64,000 bases of DNA from Crocinitomicaceae bacterium (GCA_021740745.1 JAIOZF010000001.1:1-64000), one strand, 5' to 3'; counted from the first letter of the stretch, positions 53,441 to 61,797 are shown. Translations and numbers: made by a program. Notes: a model not told the origin generated them from the letters alone.

Positions 53441-55329
53441 TGAAATTAGCAAGTTTTTTAGTTTTGACTTTTGTATTCTGTTCATTTTATGGATCGTCCC
53501 AGAAATATACAGAACAAGAAATAAGAACAGTATTAGATTCTTTAAGTAAGAAATATAAAGGGTATAATAACACATTACAGCTTAATGTTACCAGTCTTTC
53601 ATTATCAGAATTAGTAAATTCTGTTGCACTTGAAAACAATATGAATATCAGTGTTGATCCATCCTTGAATCAAATGATAACTTATAATTTTTATGATGCC
53701 CAGGTTAAAGATATGATGGTTTTTCTTTATTTAAATTTTGAAATCGAATTTGAATTTGTAGGTTCTATTCTATCAATTAAAAAAAGAGTTACAACCATTG
53801 AAAAACCAAAACCAGCAGTTTACAAAAAACCTGAAATATCATATAATCCGGCAAACCACTTCTTGTCAGTTGATTTGAAAGGCGATACTTTATGGAGGGT
53901 TGCAGAGGAGATTACAAGACTTTCTGGAAAGAACTTTGTGATCAGCCCGGATATTCGAAATAAAACACTGAATGCATTTATCCAGAATCGACCAATTGAA
54001 CAAGTTGTGGAAATGATTGGAAGATCAAACTCTATCGTTCTGAAGAATTCGGATGATTTTTATATGCTTTCAGCTCAATTTTCAGAAACAGATATTACTC
54101 AAAACAAAGGAAGCAATAAGACATCTGCAGGCCGAGGAACGGAATATACTATCAAAAAAAATTCTATTGGTAATTTGGATGTTTCAGCTACGGATGCTAA
54201 TATGAACGATTTACTAATGGAAGCGGCCAATAAAATGGGAGTTCATTACGTCGTTTATTCGACAATCGATGGAAAAGCAACATTGGAATTGAAGGATGTT
54301 AGTTTTGAAGATTTGATAGGTCGATTATTCAATGGAACGAAGTATAGCTTTACCAAAGATTCAGATTTATATATAATAGGTGAAATAAAACAAGAAGGGA
54401 TTCGGAAAACAGATTTGATTCGTATTGAAAATCGAACCATTGAATCTGTGAAAACAGCAATTCCCAAAGAACTCCTAGAAGAACTTGAAATATCTGAGTT
54501 TGTAGAGTTAAATGGATTAATCGTTACAGGAGGTGAACGTAAAATTGAGGAGTTAAAAAGATTTATTACTCAAATAGACGTAGTTGTTCCAATGGTACAA
54601 ATCGATGTAATGCTTTTGTTTTCAAAGTCAGGTGCTACTAATAAAACAGGTATAAAAGCAGGATTAAAGGATGTGCCAACCCAAACTCAAGGAGAAGTGT
54701 TTCCAGGTTTAGATGTGGAAATGGGATCGGAAACAATTAATAATATTCTAAATGCAATTTCTGGTTTTGGTATTGTAAATCTAGGACAAGTAACTGAGAA
54801 CTTCTATATTTCACTTCAAGCACTTGAGACCAACAATATCATCGAAATAGAAAGTACACCGAAGGTTTCAACTCTTAATGGACATGAGGCTTCAATTTCT
54901 ATTGGAGAAACAACCTATTATCAAGAAACTCAAGTTAACGTGCAAACATCTGTTACTAATTCAGGAGTTGTACAGTCGAAAATTTGGAAATCAATAGAAG
55001 CTAATCTAACTGTCAAAATTAAACCATTTGTTAGCACTGATGAACATGTTACTTTAACTATTTCAGTTGAGCAAGATGATTTTTCAGGGAAAATAGATCC
55101 AACTTCACCACCTAATATTTCGACTCAAACATTTGAATCAATGGTGCGTGTCAAAAATGGTGAAGTCATCCTTTTAGGTGGCTTGGAAAAAAAGAAAAAA
55201 AATGATTCAGGTTCTGGTGTTCCTTTACTTTCAAGAATACCTGTTTTGAAATGGTTGTTTAGCAGTCGTTTAAAAGAAAAAGAAAAATCGAAATTACATA
55301 TTTTGGTTAGGCCAATAGTTACATACTAA
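53440..55329 (+). CDS. Secretin (GspD/PilQ family)
   Basis: 629 aa from the ATG at 53440, which overlaps the ATPase stop by one base. Signal peptide (ending YGSSQ), N-terminal N0/N1-like domains (LNVTSLSLSELVNSVALENN; LKGDTLWRVAEEITRLSGKN), then the secretin domain with SLQALETNNIIEIESTPKVS, TLNGHEASISIGE and, near the end, VRVKNGEVILLGGLEKKKKN plus VPLLSRIPVLKWLFSS. It forms the outer-membrane channel of the machine. The protein ends soon after the secretin domain, without a pilotin-binding S-domain extension. Confidence 0.95.
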   Translation: MKLASFLVLTFVFCSFYGSSQKYTEQEIRTVLDSLSKKYKGYNNTLQLNVTSLSLSELVNSVALENNMNISVDPSLNQMITYNFYDAQVKDMMVFLYLNFEIEFEFVGSILSIKKRVTTIEKPKPAVYKKPEISYNPANHFLSVDLKGDTLWRVAEEITRLSGKNFVISPDIRNKTLNAFIQNRPIEQVVEMIGRSNSIVLKNSDDFYMLSAQFSETDITQNKGSNKTSAGRGTEYTIKKNSIGNLDVSATDANMNDLLMEAANKMGVHYVVYSTIDGKATLELKDVSFEDLIGRLFNGTKYSFTKDSDLYIIGEIKQEGIRKTDLIRIENRTIESVKTAIPKELLEELEISEFVELNGLIVTGGERKIEELKRFITQIDVVVPMVQIDVMLLFSKSGATNKTGIKAGLKDVPTQTQGEVFPGLDVEMGSETINNILNAISGFGIVNLGQVTENFYISLQALETNNIIEIESTPKVSTLNGHEASISIGETTYYQETQVNVQTSVTNSGVVQSKIWKSIEANLTVKIKPFVSTDEHVTLTISVEQDDFSGKIDPTSPPNISTQTFESMVRVKNGEVILLGGLEKKKKNDSGSGVPLLSRIPVLKWLFSSRLKEKEKSKLHILVRPIVTY

Positions 55330-56501
55330 TGAAACAAAAGCTAAATATATTTGGAGCCAAACGAGTGATTATAATCTTTGTTGAATTAAGCAAAGAAAAT
55401 AATCATTTTTATGCTATGTCTTCTGGATATAAAGAAAATATCCTTAAAAGTGATGCGGAAAAATTTGCTTCGATTGATGATATAGTCAGAAAATATGGCG
55501 CATCTAGGGCATATTGGGTTCATGTTTCTGGAAGTGGTGTGTTATCTCGACTAGTAGACAGAAGTACTGGTTATAAAGACGATATAATTATAAACGGTGA
55601 CAAGGATGATTTTCTATTTTCCTCCTATACAGATGGGGAAAAGAGTGCAGTTTCATTTGTTAGGAAAACATTATTAAACAATGTTATAGAAACCTTAACA
55701 AAATTGAAAGTTATTTTAATTGGTATTTCAGCAGGAAATATTCCTCATTTTGCCTTATTAAGCCCTGATGATTCGTTAGAATATGAATTCAAAATTGTGA
55801 CAAAAAATGGATTAATAAGTGAATTCAAAAGAAATGAAATTAGAAACAATTTAACGACTTTTCGAAATCAAGTTGTAAGTGAAAAACAATTCATTGCTTC
55901 ATCAATAATTACATTTTTGAATGATTTTAAATCAGGATTTGAATTTTGTTTGTCAGATAAGGATATGGCTGTTGCATTGGAAGAATACAGTCAACGCAGA
56001 AGATTCACATATATCGGTGTAGCATCACTGCTATTAATATTTTTGATCGTCGCTTCTAATTATTTTTATATTAATTTTTTAAATAATCAAGTAGCTCAAT
56101 TGGAAATGGATCTCTCGTTAAGCAATAATAATTTAACACTTATTGATCAACTAGATCAGGAAAAAATCAGAAAAGAACAACTAATTGAAACATCGGGTTT
56201 GTCTGGTAATAAATTTATTTCTTTTTATCTCGACAAAATTGGTCAAAGTGTTCCTCCTTCGATTTATTTAAAGGAAATGACAGTTTTTCCATTGGTAGAA
56301 AAGCTTAAAGATAAACGGAAGGTATCTGTGGATACACAAAAAATAGAAATTCTTGGTTTAACTGGGAGTAGTGTAGTTTTTGATGACTGGATTGAAAAAA
56401 TGAATCGATTAGAATGGGTGAAAAGTGTAGAGGTTATGAATTATTCTAAAATTAACGAGTCGCAAGCTGAATTTAAATTAATTATGTTCCTAACAAAATG
56501 A
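55329..56501 (+). CDS. GspL/PilN-like assembly platform protein
   Basis: 390 aa, start overlapping the secretin stop by one base. About 220 cytoplasmic residues (possible degenerate actin-like, PilM/GspL-type fold: RVIIIFVELSKENNHFYAMS, KLKVILIGISAGNIPHFALL), one membrane helix (FTYIGVASLLLIFLIVASNY, about 225-245), then a coiled coil (VAQLEMDLSLSNNNLTLIDQ) and a PilN-type periplasmic domain (PPSIYLKEMTVFPLVEKL, IEILGLTGSSVVFDDWIEKM). The layout is that of GspL, in which PilM-like and PilN-like parts are fused. Sequence similarity to known GspL is faint, so the call leans on architecture and gene order. Confidence 0.7.
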   Translation: MKQKLNIFGAKRVIIIFVELSKENNHFYAMSSGYKENILKSDAEKFASIDDIVRKYGASRAYWVHVSGSGVLSRLVDRSTGYKDDIIINGDKDDFLFSSYTDGEKSAVSFVRKTLLNNVIETLTKLKVILIGISAGNIPHFALLSPDDSLEYEFKIVTKNGLISEFKRNEIRNNLTTFRNQVVSEKQFIASSIITFLNDFKSGFEFCLSDKDMAVALEEYSQRRRFTYIGVASLLLIFLIVASNYFYINFLNNQVAQLEMDLSLSNNNLTLIDQLDQEKIRKEQLIETSGLSGNKFISFYLDKIGQSVPPSIYLKEMTVFPLVEKLKDKRKVSVDTQKIEILGLTGSSVVFDDWIEKMNRLEWVKSVEVMNYSKINESQAEFKLIMFLTK

Positions 56502-57025
56502 CATTTTTTGAAAAATATAGTTACAAAAAAAAGAACTACGCACTATTAGTTCTCATTATCCTTCTGCTTGCTGTTGTGTATAAGCGTTCAATAAAAACAA
56601 CACTTGAAATTAAAAAATATAGTAATGAATTAAATGCCAAACTAGACAAGGCAAAATTCGCCACCACAGACATTCGATTAAAGCAACAACAAATATCTAA
56701 ATTAAACGATTATCTTGGGCAAGAAAACAATTCTGTTGAAAAGGTGCAGCAAGGATTTCTTAATTTTTTTGCACGAAACTCTTCACGTTTAATAGTCTAT
56801 CAAATCGATGAAGTTCTAACTTTTAAACACCCAGATTTTTCGATTAAAACACATCGAATTGTTCTTAAAGGCGGTTTTATCAATTCACTCAAGTTTATTC
56901 ATTTATTGGAAAAAGATTTTGATTTAGCACGTCTAATAAATGTAACTTTTAAATATCAGAAAAATCCTAATGACGATAAAGAATCTCTATACACCACTTT
57001 GATTTTACAAAATTATTTACGTTAA
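56498..57025 (+). CDS. PilO/GspM-like protein
   Basis: 175 aa: a short cytoplasmic start (MTFFEKYSYKKK), one membrane helix (NYALLVLIILLLAVVYKRS, about 13-31), a coiled coil (KKYSNELNAKLDKAKFATTD) and a small periplasmic alpha/beta domain (HRIVLKGGFINSLKFIHLLE). This is the standard layout of PilO and GspM, which pair with PilN/GspL. It follows the GspL-like gene with a four-base overlap. Motif conservation is low; assignment is by architecture and position. Confidence 0.7.
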   Translation: MTFFEKYSYKKKNYALLVLIILLLAVVYKRSIKTTLEIKKYSNELNAKLDKAKFATTDIRLKQQQISKLNDYLGQENNSVEKVQQGFLNFFARNSSRLIVYQIDEVLTFKHPDFSIKTHRIVLKGGFINSLKFIHLLEKDFDLARLINVTFKYQKNPNDDKESLYTTLILQNYLR

Positions 57026-57034
57026 TTTAGAATT

Positions 57035-58009
57035 ATGAAAAATATATTGTACCTAACCACATTGCTTGTTATTTCTGCAATTTTCACCTCTTGTAAAGAA
57101 ATAATAGCAGAAGACATCACAAATAGAACTCCAGAATTAATTGTCCCAACCATTTCAGATACTGTAATGTCAAATCCAGTTCAATTTAAATGGGAAGCAA
57201 TGGACGGTGCTACTAAATATCATTTACAAGTTGTTTCACCCTCTTTTTCGACAATTTCAGATTATGTTATCGATACTATTATTTATACTACGAATTTCTC
57301 GTTTCCGTTAGATTCGAATGAATTTGAATTAAAGTTAACAGCGCTTAATGGTGGATACACATCCAAAACTTTAGGACCCATTCATTTTTGGGTGGGCATC
57401 TCCCCTTCCTCATCCACAGGGACTATTACCCTGCTATCCCCGTCGGAAGATGCTTATATAAATGAGAGTTTTGATGGAACGTTCACTTGGCAAGGTTTCA
57501 TGAGTGCATCAAGTTATGAATATAGTTTAAGAAAGGGAAGTTCATTTGCTACTGGTAGCATACAACATACACAAAATGGTATTACCGCCAGTTCATATGT
57601 AATACCAAATACTGTTGAGCTAACTGAAGGATTATATTATTGGGGGGTAAAAGGGTATACGCAATTTGGAGAAACATATTTTAAAACGAGTACTTTTCAG
57701 GTTGATTTAACCGACCCAACAACTCCCTCATTACTCTATCCAACGAGTATGGATTTTCCTAGTTCAGGATTAATTAACTTCACTTGGAACAATGGAACAG
57801 ACGTTGGTGTCATTCAATCTCCAATTCAGTCAATTATTGAAGTTTCTGTTGATCCTGGGTTTTCATCGATACTAAAAACTGATACGCTTATTGGCTCATC
57901 ACAGGGTTATACGCTTTCACCGGGTACATATTACTGGCGAGTAATTAATATGGACTTGGCTGGGAATTCATCTGCTTATTCCATTGTTCATCAATTTTTC
58001 GCAAACTAA
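57035..58009 (+). CDS. Lipoprotein with Fn3-like repeats in the secretion operon
   Basis: 324 aa. Lipoprotein signal with Cys at residue 20 (LVISAIFTSCKE). The mature part is three Fn3/Ig-like units, each with a 'F-x-W-x-x-x-x-x-A-x-x-Y' core: VQFKWEAMDGATKYHLQV, FTWQGFMSASSYEYSLRKGS and FTWNNGTDVG, each ending in a 'YYWGV/YYWRV' strand. It has no counterpart in model type II systems. It sits nine bases after the PilO-like gene and its stop overlaps the start of the PilP-like gene, so it is part of the operon; it could act as a pilotin-like or envelope-anchoring protein. Confidence 0.7.
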   Translation: MKNILYLTTLLVISAIFTSCKEIIAEDITNRTPELIVPTISDTVMSNPVQFKWEAMDGATKYHLQVVSPSFSTISDYVIDTIIYTTNFSFPLDSNEFELKLTALNGGYTSKTLGPIHFWVGISPSSSTGTITLLSPSEDAYINESFDGTFTWQGFMSASSYEYSLRKGSSFATGSIQHTQNGITASSYVIPNTVELTEGLYYWGVKGYTQFGETYFKTSTFQVDLTDPTTPSLLYPTSMDFPSSGLINFTWNNGTDVGVIQSPIQSIIEVSVDPGFSSILKTDTLIGSSQGYTLSPGTYYWRVINMDLAGNSSAYSIVHQFFAN

Positions 58010-58491
58010 TGAAAAACAAAGGATTGATTTATGTTTTATTAATTGTTGTTGCCGTTATCTGGTACAACGTATTCTATAGGGTTGTTTCTAATCTTAATGA
58101 AAATGAAACTACTCTCCTTGAATCAAATGCAATTAAACCAACAGTAAAAACTATTGACCGTGATACCTTTAAAATCAATGCGAACTACCGTGACCCATTT
58201 GGTGGTACCTCCGTTGTTTTGAATAATGATTTATATAACGAATCTATACCAGAAATAAGGTTGTCTGTTCCCAAACAGAAACAAAGAATTCAATGGCCAA
58301 TTGTAGAATATAAGGGACTTGTGCGTAAAACAGATTCACCCAACCCTTTAGCAATTATTTATATCGATGGCATTCAACTGCATATGCGAAAAGGTGAATC
58401 AGTTTTTGATGGTATCCTTCTGAAGAATATTGGGAGAGATTCAGTCGTAATAACTTACAAGAAAGAAAAAAGGGTTTTTTGGAGAGATTGA
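58009..58491 (+). CDS. PilP/GspC-like protein
   Basis: 160 aa, start overlapping the lipoprotein stop by one base. N-terminal membrane helix (GLIYVLLIVVAVIWYNVFY, about 4-22), linker, then NYRDPFGG (about residue 63), the 'RDPF' signature shared by PilP and the homology region of GspC, followed by a beta domain (WPIVEYKGLVRKTDSPNPLA, IYIDGIQLHMRKGESVFDGI, YKKEKRVFWRD). It would link the inner-membrane platform to the secretin. Last gene of the operon; no terminator hairpin is visible before the 12-bp repeats. Confidence 0.75.
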   Translation: MKNKGLIYVLLIVVAVIWYNVFYRVVSNLNENETTLLESNAIKPTVKTIDRDTFKINANYRDPFGGTSVVLNNDLYNESIPEIRLSVPKQKQRIQWPIVEYKGLVRKTDSPNPLAIIYIDGIQLHMRKGESVFDGILLKNIGRDSVVITYKKEKRVFWRD

Positions 58492-58527
58492 TTTACGGGA
58501 AAATTAACGCTGAACTTTAAATTAGAA

Positions 58528-58755
58528 ATGCATTGTTTAATAAACTATGTAGCAAACTATTTATTATATAAGATATTAAATAATGCTGTATATTATTTAG
58601 CAAACTATGTAGTAAATAATATATTAAATAACTCATTAAATAACTCATTAAATAACTCATTAAATAACTCATTAAATAACTCATTAAATAACTCATTAAA
58701 TAACTCATTAAATAACTCATTAAATAACTCATTAAATAACTCAGTATATAATATT
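58528..58755. repeat. 12-bp minisatellite
   Basis: Ten exact tandem copies of TTAAATAACTCA (58624-58743). In the same 12-base phase, eight degenerate units precede them from 58528 (for example GCAAACTATTTA, TTAAATAATGCT, GCAAACTATGTA, GTAAATAATATA) and one, GTATATAATATT, follows at 58744-58755. The phase keeps one plus-strand frame open from an ATG at 58528 to a stop at 58767 (79 codons, mostly L-N-N-S), and a minus-strand frame of M-S-Y-L units. There are no spacers of unique sequence, so it is not a CRISPR array. Confidence 0.9.
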
Positions 58756-58770
58756 TACGAATATTGAATT

Positions 58771-60018
58771 TTATATTCTAAACCGAATCATCTTTGGTTT
58801 TTTCGACTTATACTGTTGCATCCGTTCCCATTCAAGCGCATCCTTATTGTAGCGCCTTGGAACATAGATGACTGGTATCTCCCAAGTATCATTTATGTGC
58901 TGAGATAGGTCCATTGTGACCTCTTTAGTGAATACTTCATGCAAGCTAATGACCATATCTTGGTATTCGATGGTGATGTTATATAATTCGCTACCACTTT
59001 GTTGAAATTTCAAATCAGAACCAGGTAATAAAGCCTTTATTTGACCAAGTGTTTCACAAGATTCGATTCCTTCAGAAAGAATTTTTCTTACTTCGAGATA
59101 CTGAGGGTCATGATCCTTGGTTCTGATATTACGATATATCATGTTTAATCGGCATGCTTTAGGCAATTGATCTTCTTTCCAAGATATTACTTTTTTAACT
59201 GAAAACTTTTCTTTTCCACCCGGTTGAAACTTTACGAAAACTCCCTTTTTCTGAAGATAAAATTTGAATTCACTTTGTGTTTTTGTGTTTCTTTTGGCTA
59301 GGGCAATTAAATAAGCAACCTCTTCTGTAGATGGAATATTCACATTTGGAATCATATAAATAAATTCCGAGTCTTTATTGATTTTAGTTCTAACGCCATG
59401 TCTTCTCAGTATATCTTGAAAATTCTGCAAACCATTAGCCTCTTTTGTTGCATAGTCAATTAGCTTCATTAGATCCCCTTTATATGTGGGTTTGTAAAGG
59501 TGCTTTTTGTCTATTGTGATTTTAGAATTGTTCTTTTCTGGGTGATATAAATTGTATTTTTTGTTCATTTTCTTCGCAAATTCACCCATTCTTTTGCCGA
59601 TTTTCTGATCATTAAACACAGAATTTCCCTCTCCAACTCGACTAAACAACACATGGATATGTGGGTGTTCTTTGTCGTTATGCACAAAAATATTTGCTAA
59701 ATGTTGTTCAGGATCTATTCCCAATTCTTTGTGCAAATCTTCAATGATTTTGTCTTTCACAACATCAAAACGCTCTTTATCTTTATTGTGAAAACTCACC
59801 ACAAGGTGTTTAATATTGTTGTTTCTTTCTAGTTCTTTGCCAATTTCTAAACCGTATGTATCCTTTAAAGCGTTGCTTTGAGTTAAAAAACTTTTGGCAG
59901 TAAGATTACTTAAATATTTATCGTGCGAACCAGTAATAGAGGGTTTATTATCCATTTTTGAATACAAATAATTGACTGAATTCGTCATATTGTTATGCTG
60001 GATAACTTTAACTATCAT
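58771..60018 (-). CDS. Relaxase/mobilization nuclease (MobB-type, MOBP)
   Basis: 415 aa. It nicks the transfer origin of a mobilizable element and stays bound to the DNA end. The HUH metal site is FVHNDKEHPHIHVLFSRV (His113, His120, His122), and the early VNYLYSK (Tyr17, Tyr19) supplies the likely nicking tyrosine. This fits the Bacteroidota relaxase family usually called MobB or BmgA. The C-terminal 200 residues are specific and without known motif. It overlaps the MobC-like gene by four bases. Its 3' end lies only 15 bases from the minisatellite. Confidence 0.92.
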   Translation of the reverse strand: MIVKVIQHNNMTNSVNYLYSKMDNKPSITGSHDKYLSNLTAKSFLTQSNALKDTYGLEIGKELERNNNIKHLVVSFHNKDKERFDVVKDKIIEDLHKELGIDPEQHLANIFVHNDKEHPHIHVLFSRVGEGNSVFNDQKIGKRMGEFAKKMNKKYNLYHPEKNNSKITIDKKHLYKPTYKGDLMKLIDYATKEANGLQNFQDILRRHGVRTKINKDSEFIYMIPNVNIPSTEEVAYLIALAKRNTKTQSEFKFYLQKKGVFVKFQPGGKEKFSVKKVISWKEDQLPKACRLNMIYRNIRTKDHDPQYLEVRKILSEGIESCETLGQIKALLPGSDLKFQQSGSELYNITIEYQDMVISLHEVFTKEVTMDLSQHINDTWEIPVIYVPRRYNKDALEWERMQQYKSKKPKMIRFRI

Positions 60019-60359
60019 GGTTTAATCCGATATAATTGATCTATTAACTCATGAATTTCCATTAACTGAAGCTTTAACATTGATAATGCTGGAATTTCTT
60101 TTTTTGCGTTTGCTAGGTTTGCAAGTTGATTGATGTTGTTGCCTATTCTCCTCAGTTCTGTGCGCACTTCAGGTAAAAGTGGGTCAATGTTTCGTGTTAT
60201 GACTTTAAGCTCTCCTGTAAGTAATATTTCTTTTGCTTCTGTTGCGGTAAGAATTTTACCGTATTTAGTTTTCATTAATGACTTGTCTTTTGCGTATAAG
60301 GATATTTGAATTCTTGTACGTTTTGAGTCATGTTTTTTATCTTTATTTTCTCTCTCCAT
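60015..60359 (-). CDS. MobC-family relaxosome protein
   Basis: 114 aa, basic N-terminus (MERENKDKKHDSKRTRIQIS), then the MobC-type segment LRRIGNNINQLANLANAKKE near residue 70-90 and a terminal helix (LMEIHELIDQLYRIKP). MobC proteins bind near oriT and help the relaxase open the strands. Its stop overlaps the start of the relaxase gene by four bases; the candidate oriT lies directly upstream. Confidence 0.85.
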   Translation of the reverse strand: MERENKDKKHDSKRTRIQISLYAKDKSLMKTKYGKILTATEAKEILLTGELKVITRNIDPLLPEVRTELRRIGNNINQLANLANAKKEIPALSMLKLQLMEIHELIDQLYRIKP

Positions 60360-60413
60360 ATCAATCTATATTACATCCCATTCGCTTGTCGTTCCCAATA
60401 ATTGAAAATTGTG

Positions 60414-60441
60414 GTAGTACTTCGGAATCCGAGTGCACTAC
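60414..60441. other. Candidate oriT hairpin
   Basis: An imperfect inverted repeat: GTAGTACTTCGGA (60414-60426) facing TCCGAGTGCACTAC (60428-60441), which share GTAGT/ACTAC and CGGA/TCCG stems. It sits in the 165-base non-coding gap immediately upstream of the mobC-relaxase pair, where oriT is normally found in such elements. The nick site cannot be placed by eye. Confidence 0.4.
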
Positions 60442-60524
60442 TTGCCTTCGATAACTTTTAATTATTTGCCAAATTTTGATTGTTCGATGACTTTGTAGTT
60501 CTTGGCTTTAGGGGTGAAAATAAA

Positions 60525-61151
60525 TCAAACATCTGATAAGAAAATTTCGTCTGTTAGCGCTTTTAAATAAAAAAATGTTTCTTCGGAATAGCGTTTTTTA
60601 AGCAATTCTTTAGAGCATTTGTTAATAATATAAAGAGGAGAATTTGCATTTCGATATCGCAGATTACGATGTCGTTTTTTAATTAATTCTGGTATAAAAT
60701 CAATCTTATTATGGTACTCCAATTTGGCGATTCCCTCCTCCCCAAAATCTGTTATACACAGTATTCTTTGAGCAGAAATTTTTTGAAAAATTTCGTCAAT
60801 TTTTCTTGAATGAATTAATTCAAAAAACAATTCAGTTGATGAGAAAGTATACGGTCGAATTTGATATTCTTTTGGGACTTTATCGTAAGAAGAATTTTCT
60901 TCCAATTGCTTATAAAGTTCAGCCAAATAAAACATTATTAAATGGGTGAATAAAATAGCTTCATCCTCCAGTTTGGCAACTATAAAAAGTCCCTTTTTTG
61001 GAGTAATTAGCTCTTTATTTTCAATCGAATATTGCTGAAAATGTGTAATAATTTCATTCCATGCTTCAGTATTCCATGAAGCAGGAACTTGGATTTTATT
61101 TAAAAAATTAGCCATTGCCAGTTCGGCATATTGATTCGTTTTGTTAATCAT
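60525..61151 (-). CDS. Hypothetical protein, possibly a degenerate DnaC/IstB-like ATPase
   Basis: 208 aa, soluble. The order of segments recalls DnaC/IstB-type helicase loaders: an ITPKKGLFIVAKLEDEAILF stretch where 'GLLLxGPxGxGKT' would be, then ILCITDFGEEG at the Walker B position, and SPLYIINKCSKELLKKRYSE resembling the 'TNLSLEELxxRYG' segment. The P-loop glycines and Lys are absent, so it would not bind ATP in the normal way. This reading is tentative. It lies between the MobC-like gene and a winged-helix protein, all on the same strand; a terminator separates it from the latter. Confidence 0.5.
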   Translation of the reverse strand: MINKTNQYAELAMANFLNKIQVPASWNTEAWNEIITHFQQYSIENKELITPKKGLFIVAKLEDEAILFTHLIMFYLAELYKQLEENSSYDKVPKEYQIRPYTFSSTELFFELIHSRKIDEIFQKISAQRILCITDFGEEGIAKLEYHNKIDFIPELIKKRHRNLRYRNANSPLYIINKCSKELLKKRYSEETFFYLKALTDEIFLSDV

Positions 61152-61170
61152 TTTATTTGATTTAAGATTT

Positions 61171-61211
61171 AAAAAAGGGAGCCTAAAGGGATTCTTCCCC
61201 TAAAGGCTCCC
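61171..61211 (-). terminator. Rho-independent terminator (minus strand)
   Basis: Read on the minus strand, GGGAGCCT (61204-61211) pairs with AGGCTCCC (61177-61184), with a second inner GGG/CCC stem, followed by TTTTTT (61171-61176). It ends the transcript of the gene at 61246-61689. Confidence 0.75.
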
Positions 61212-61245
61212 GCAGCGCAGCGAGGACTTTATAAAGGAATTATTT

Positions 61246-61689
61246 TCAGTCAAAAAAACTGTTTCTTTTCTTTTCCTTTTTTTTAGAATTGTTTTCTTGT
61301 TTTATTATGTGAGGCATTTCTGCATCGCTCTCCGTAGCATTTTTGTCACCCTCTTGTTGCAATTCTGCTTCGGTTAAAGATTCATTTCTGTCAAATACCC
61401 CTAACATTTTTATTGGAACCTTTTGATATTGATACTTTCTTTCAAGAATCTCCAAGACTTTTGCAGACTCAAGATTATTCAATGCTGATTTCAAAGTCGT
61501 TGCATTTCCAATTCTTGATTTTTTCATTAGTAACACTCTAGAAGGATTTATAACATCCTTGAAATAAGATGAATTCCAGATTCGAAAAAGTGCCATGTAA
61601 AGAGCTATTTCCTTTTTGTTGATACAATCTGTTTGATCAAACTTTTTAAACGCACTATCAAGACTTAAAATAAAATTTGGACGTTTCAT
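61246..61689 (-). CDS. Winged-helix-like protein of mobile element
   Basis: 147 aa. Residues about 15-85 look like a winged helix (KKEIALYMALFRIWNSSYFK, MKKSRIGNATTLKSALNNLE, KVLEILERKYQYQKVPIKML), with the helix-turn-wing rhythm of the DNA-binding proteins found beside mobilization genes in Bacteroidota elements. The C-terminus is low-complexity and charged (NNSKKKEKKRNSFFD). The upstream region holds an inverted repeat and two direct repeats that are candidate binding sites. It may be a regulator or a replication-associated protein; the sequence does not decide. Confidence 0.6.
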   Translation of the reverse strand: MKRPNFILSLDSAFKKFDQTDCINKKEIALYMALFRIWNSSYFKDVINPSRVLLMKKSRIGNATTLKSALNNLESAKVLEILERKYQYQKVPIKMLGVFDRNESLTEAELQQEGDKNATESDAEMPHIIKQENNSKKKEKKRNSFFD

Positions 61690-61694
61690 TTTTC

Positions 61695-61769
61695 ATTGGT
61701 TTACACCAATAGTAAATTCGGCTACGAATAGAATTCACTTAAAGATTTTTAGTAAATTCGTAACGTTAC
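61695..61769. promoter_or_regulatory. Repeat-rich control region of the mobile element
   Basis: ATTGGT (61695-61700), spacer TTAC, ACCAAT (61705-61710) form an inverted repeat six bases upstream of the start of the winged-helix gene. Two exact direct repeats AGTAAATTCG lie at 61711-61720 and 61751-61760, 40 bases apart (about four DNA turns). The second runs into the palindrome GTAACGTTAC (61760-61769). Confidence 0.45.
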
Positions 61770-61797
61770 TATAGGTAGATGAATAATTAAGATTAAA

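Noticed and set aside
58517-58732. Minus-strand protein made of MSYL repeats
   Set aside because: It is the shadow of the 12-bp repeat; each unit lacks stops in two frames. No ribosome site or neighbouring signal supports it.
58624-58743. CRISPR array
   Set aside because: The units are 12 bp, directly adjacent and without unique spacers; no cas genes are near.
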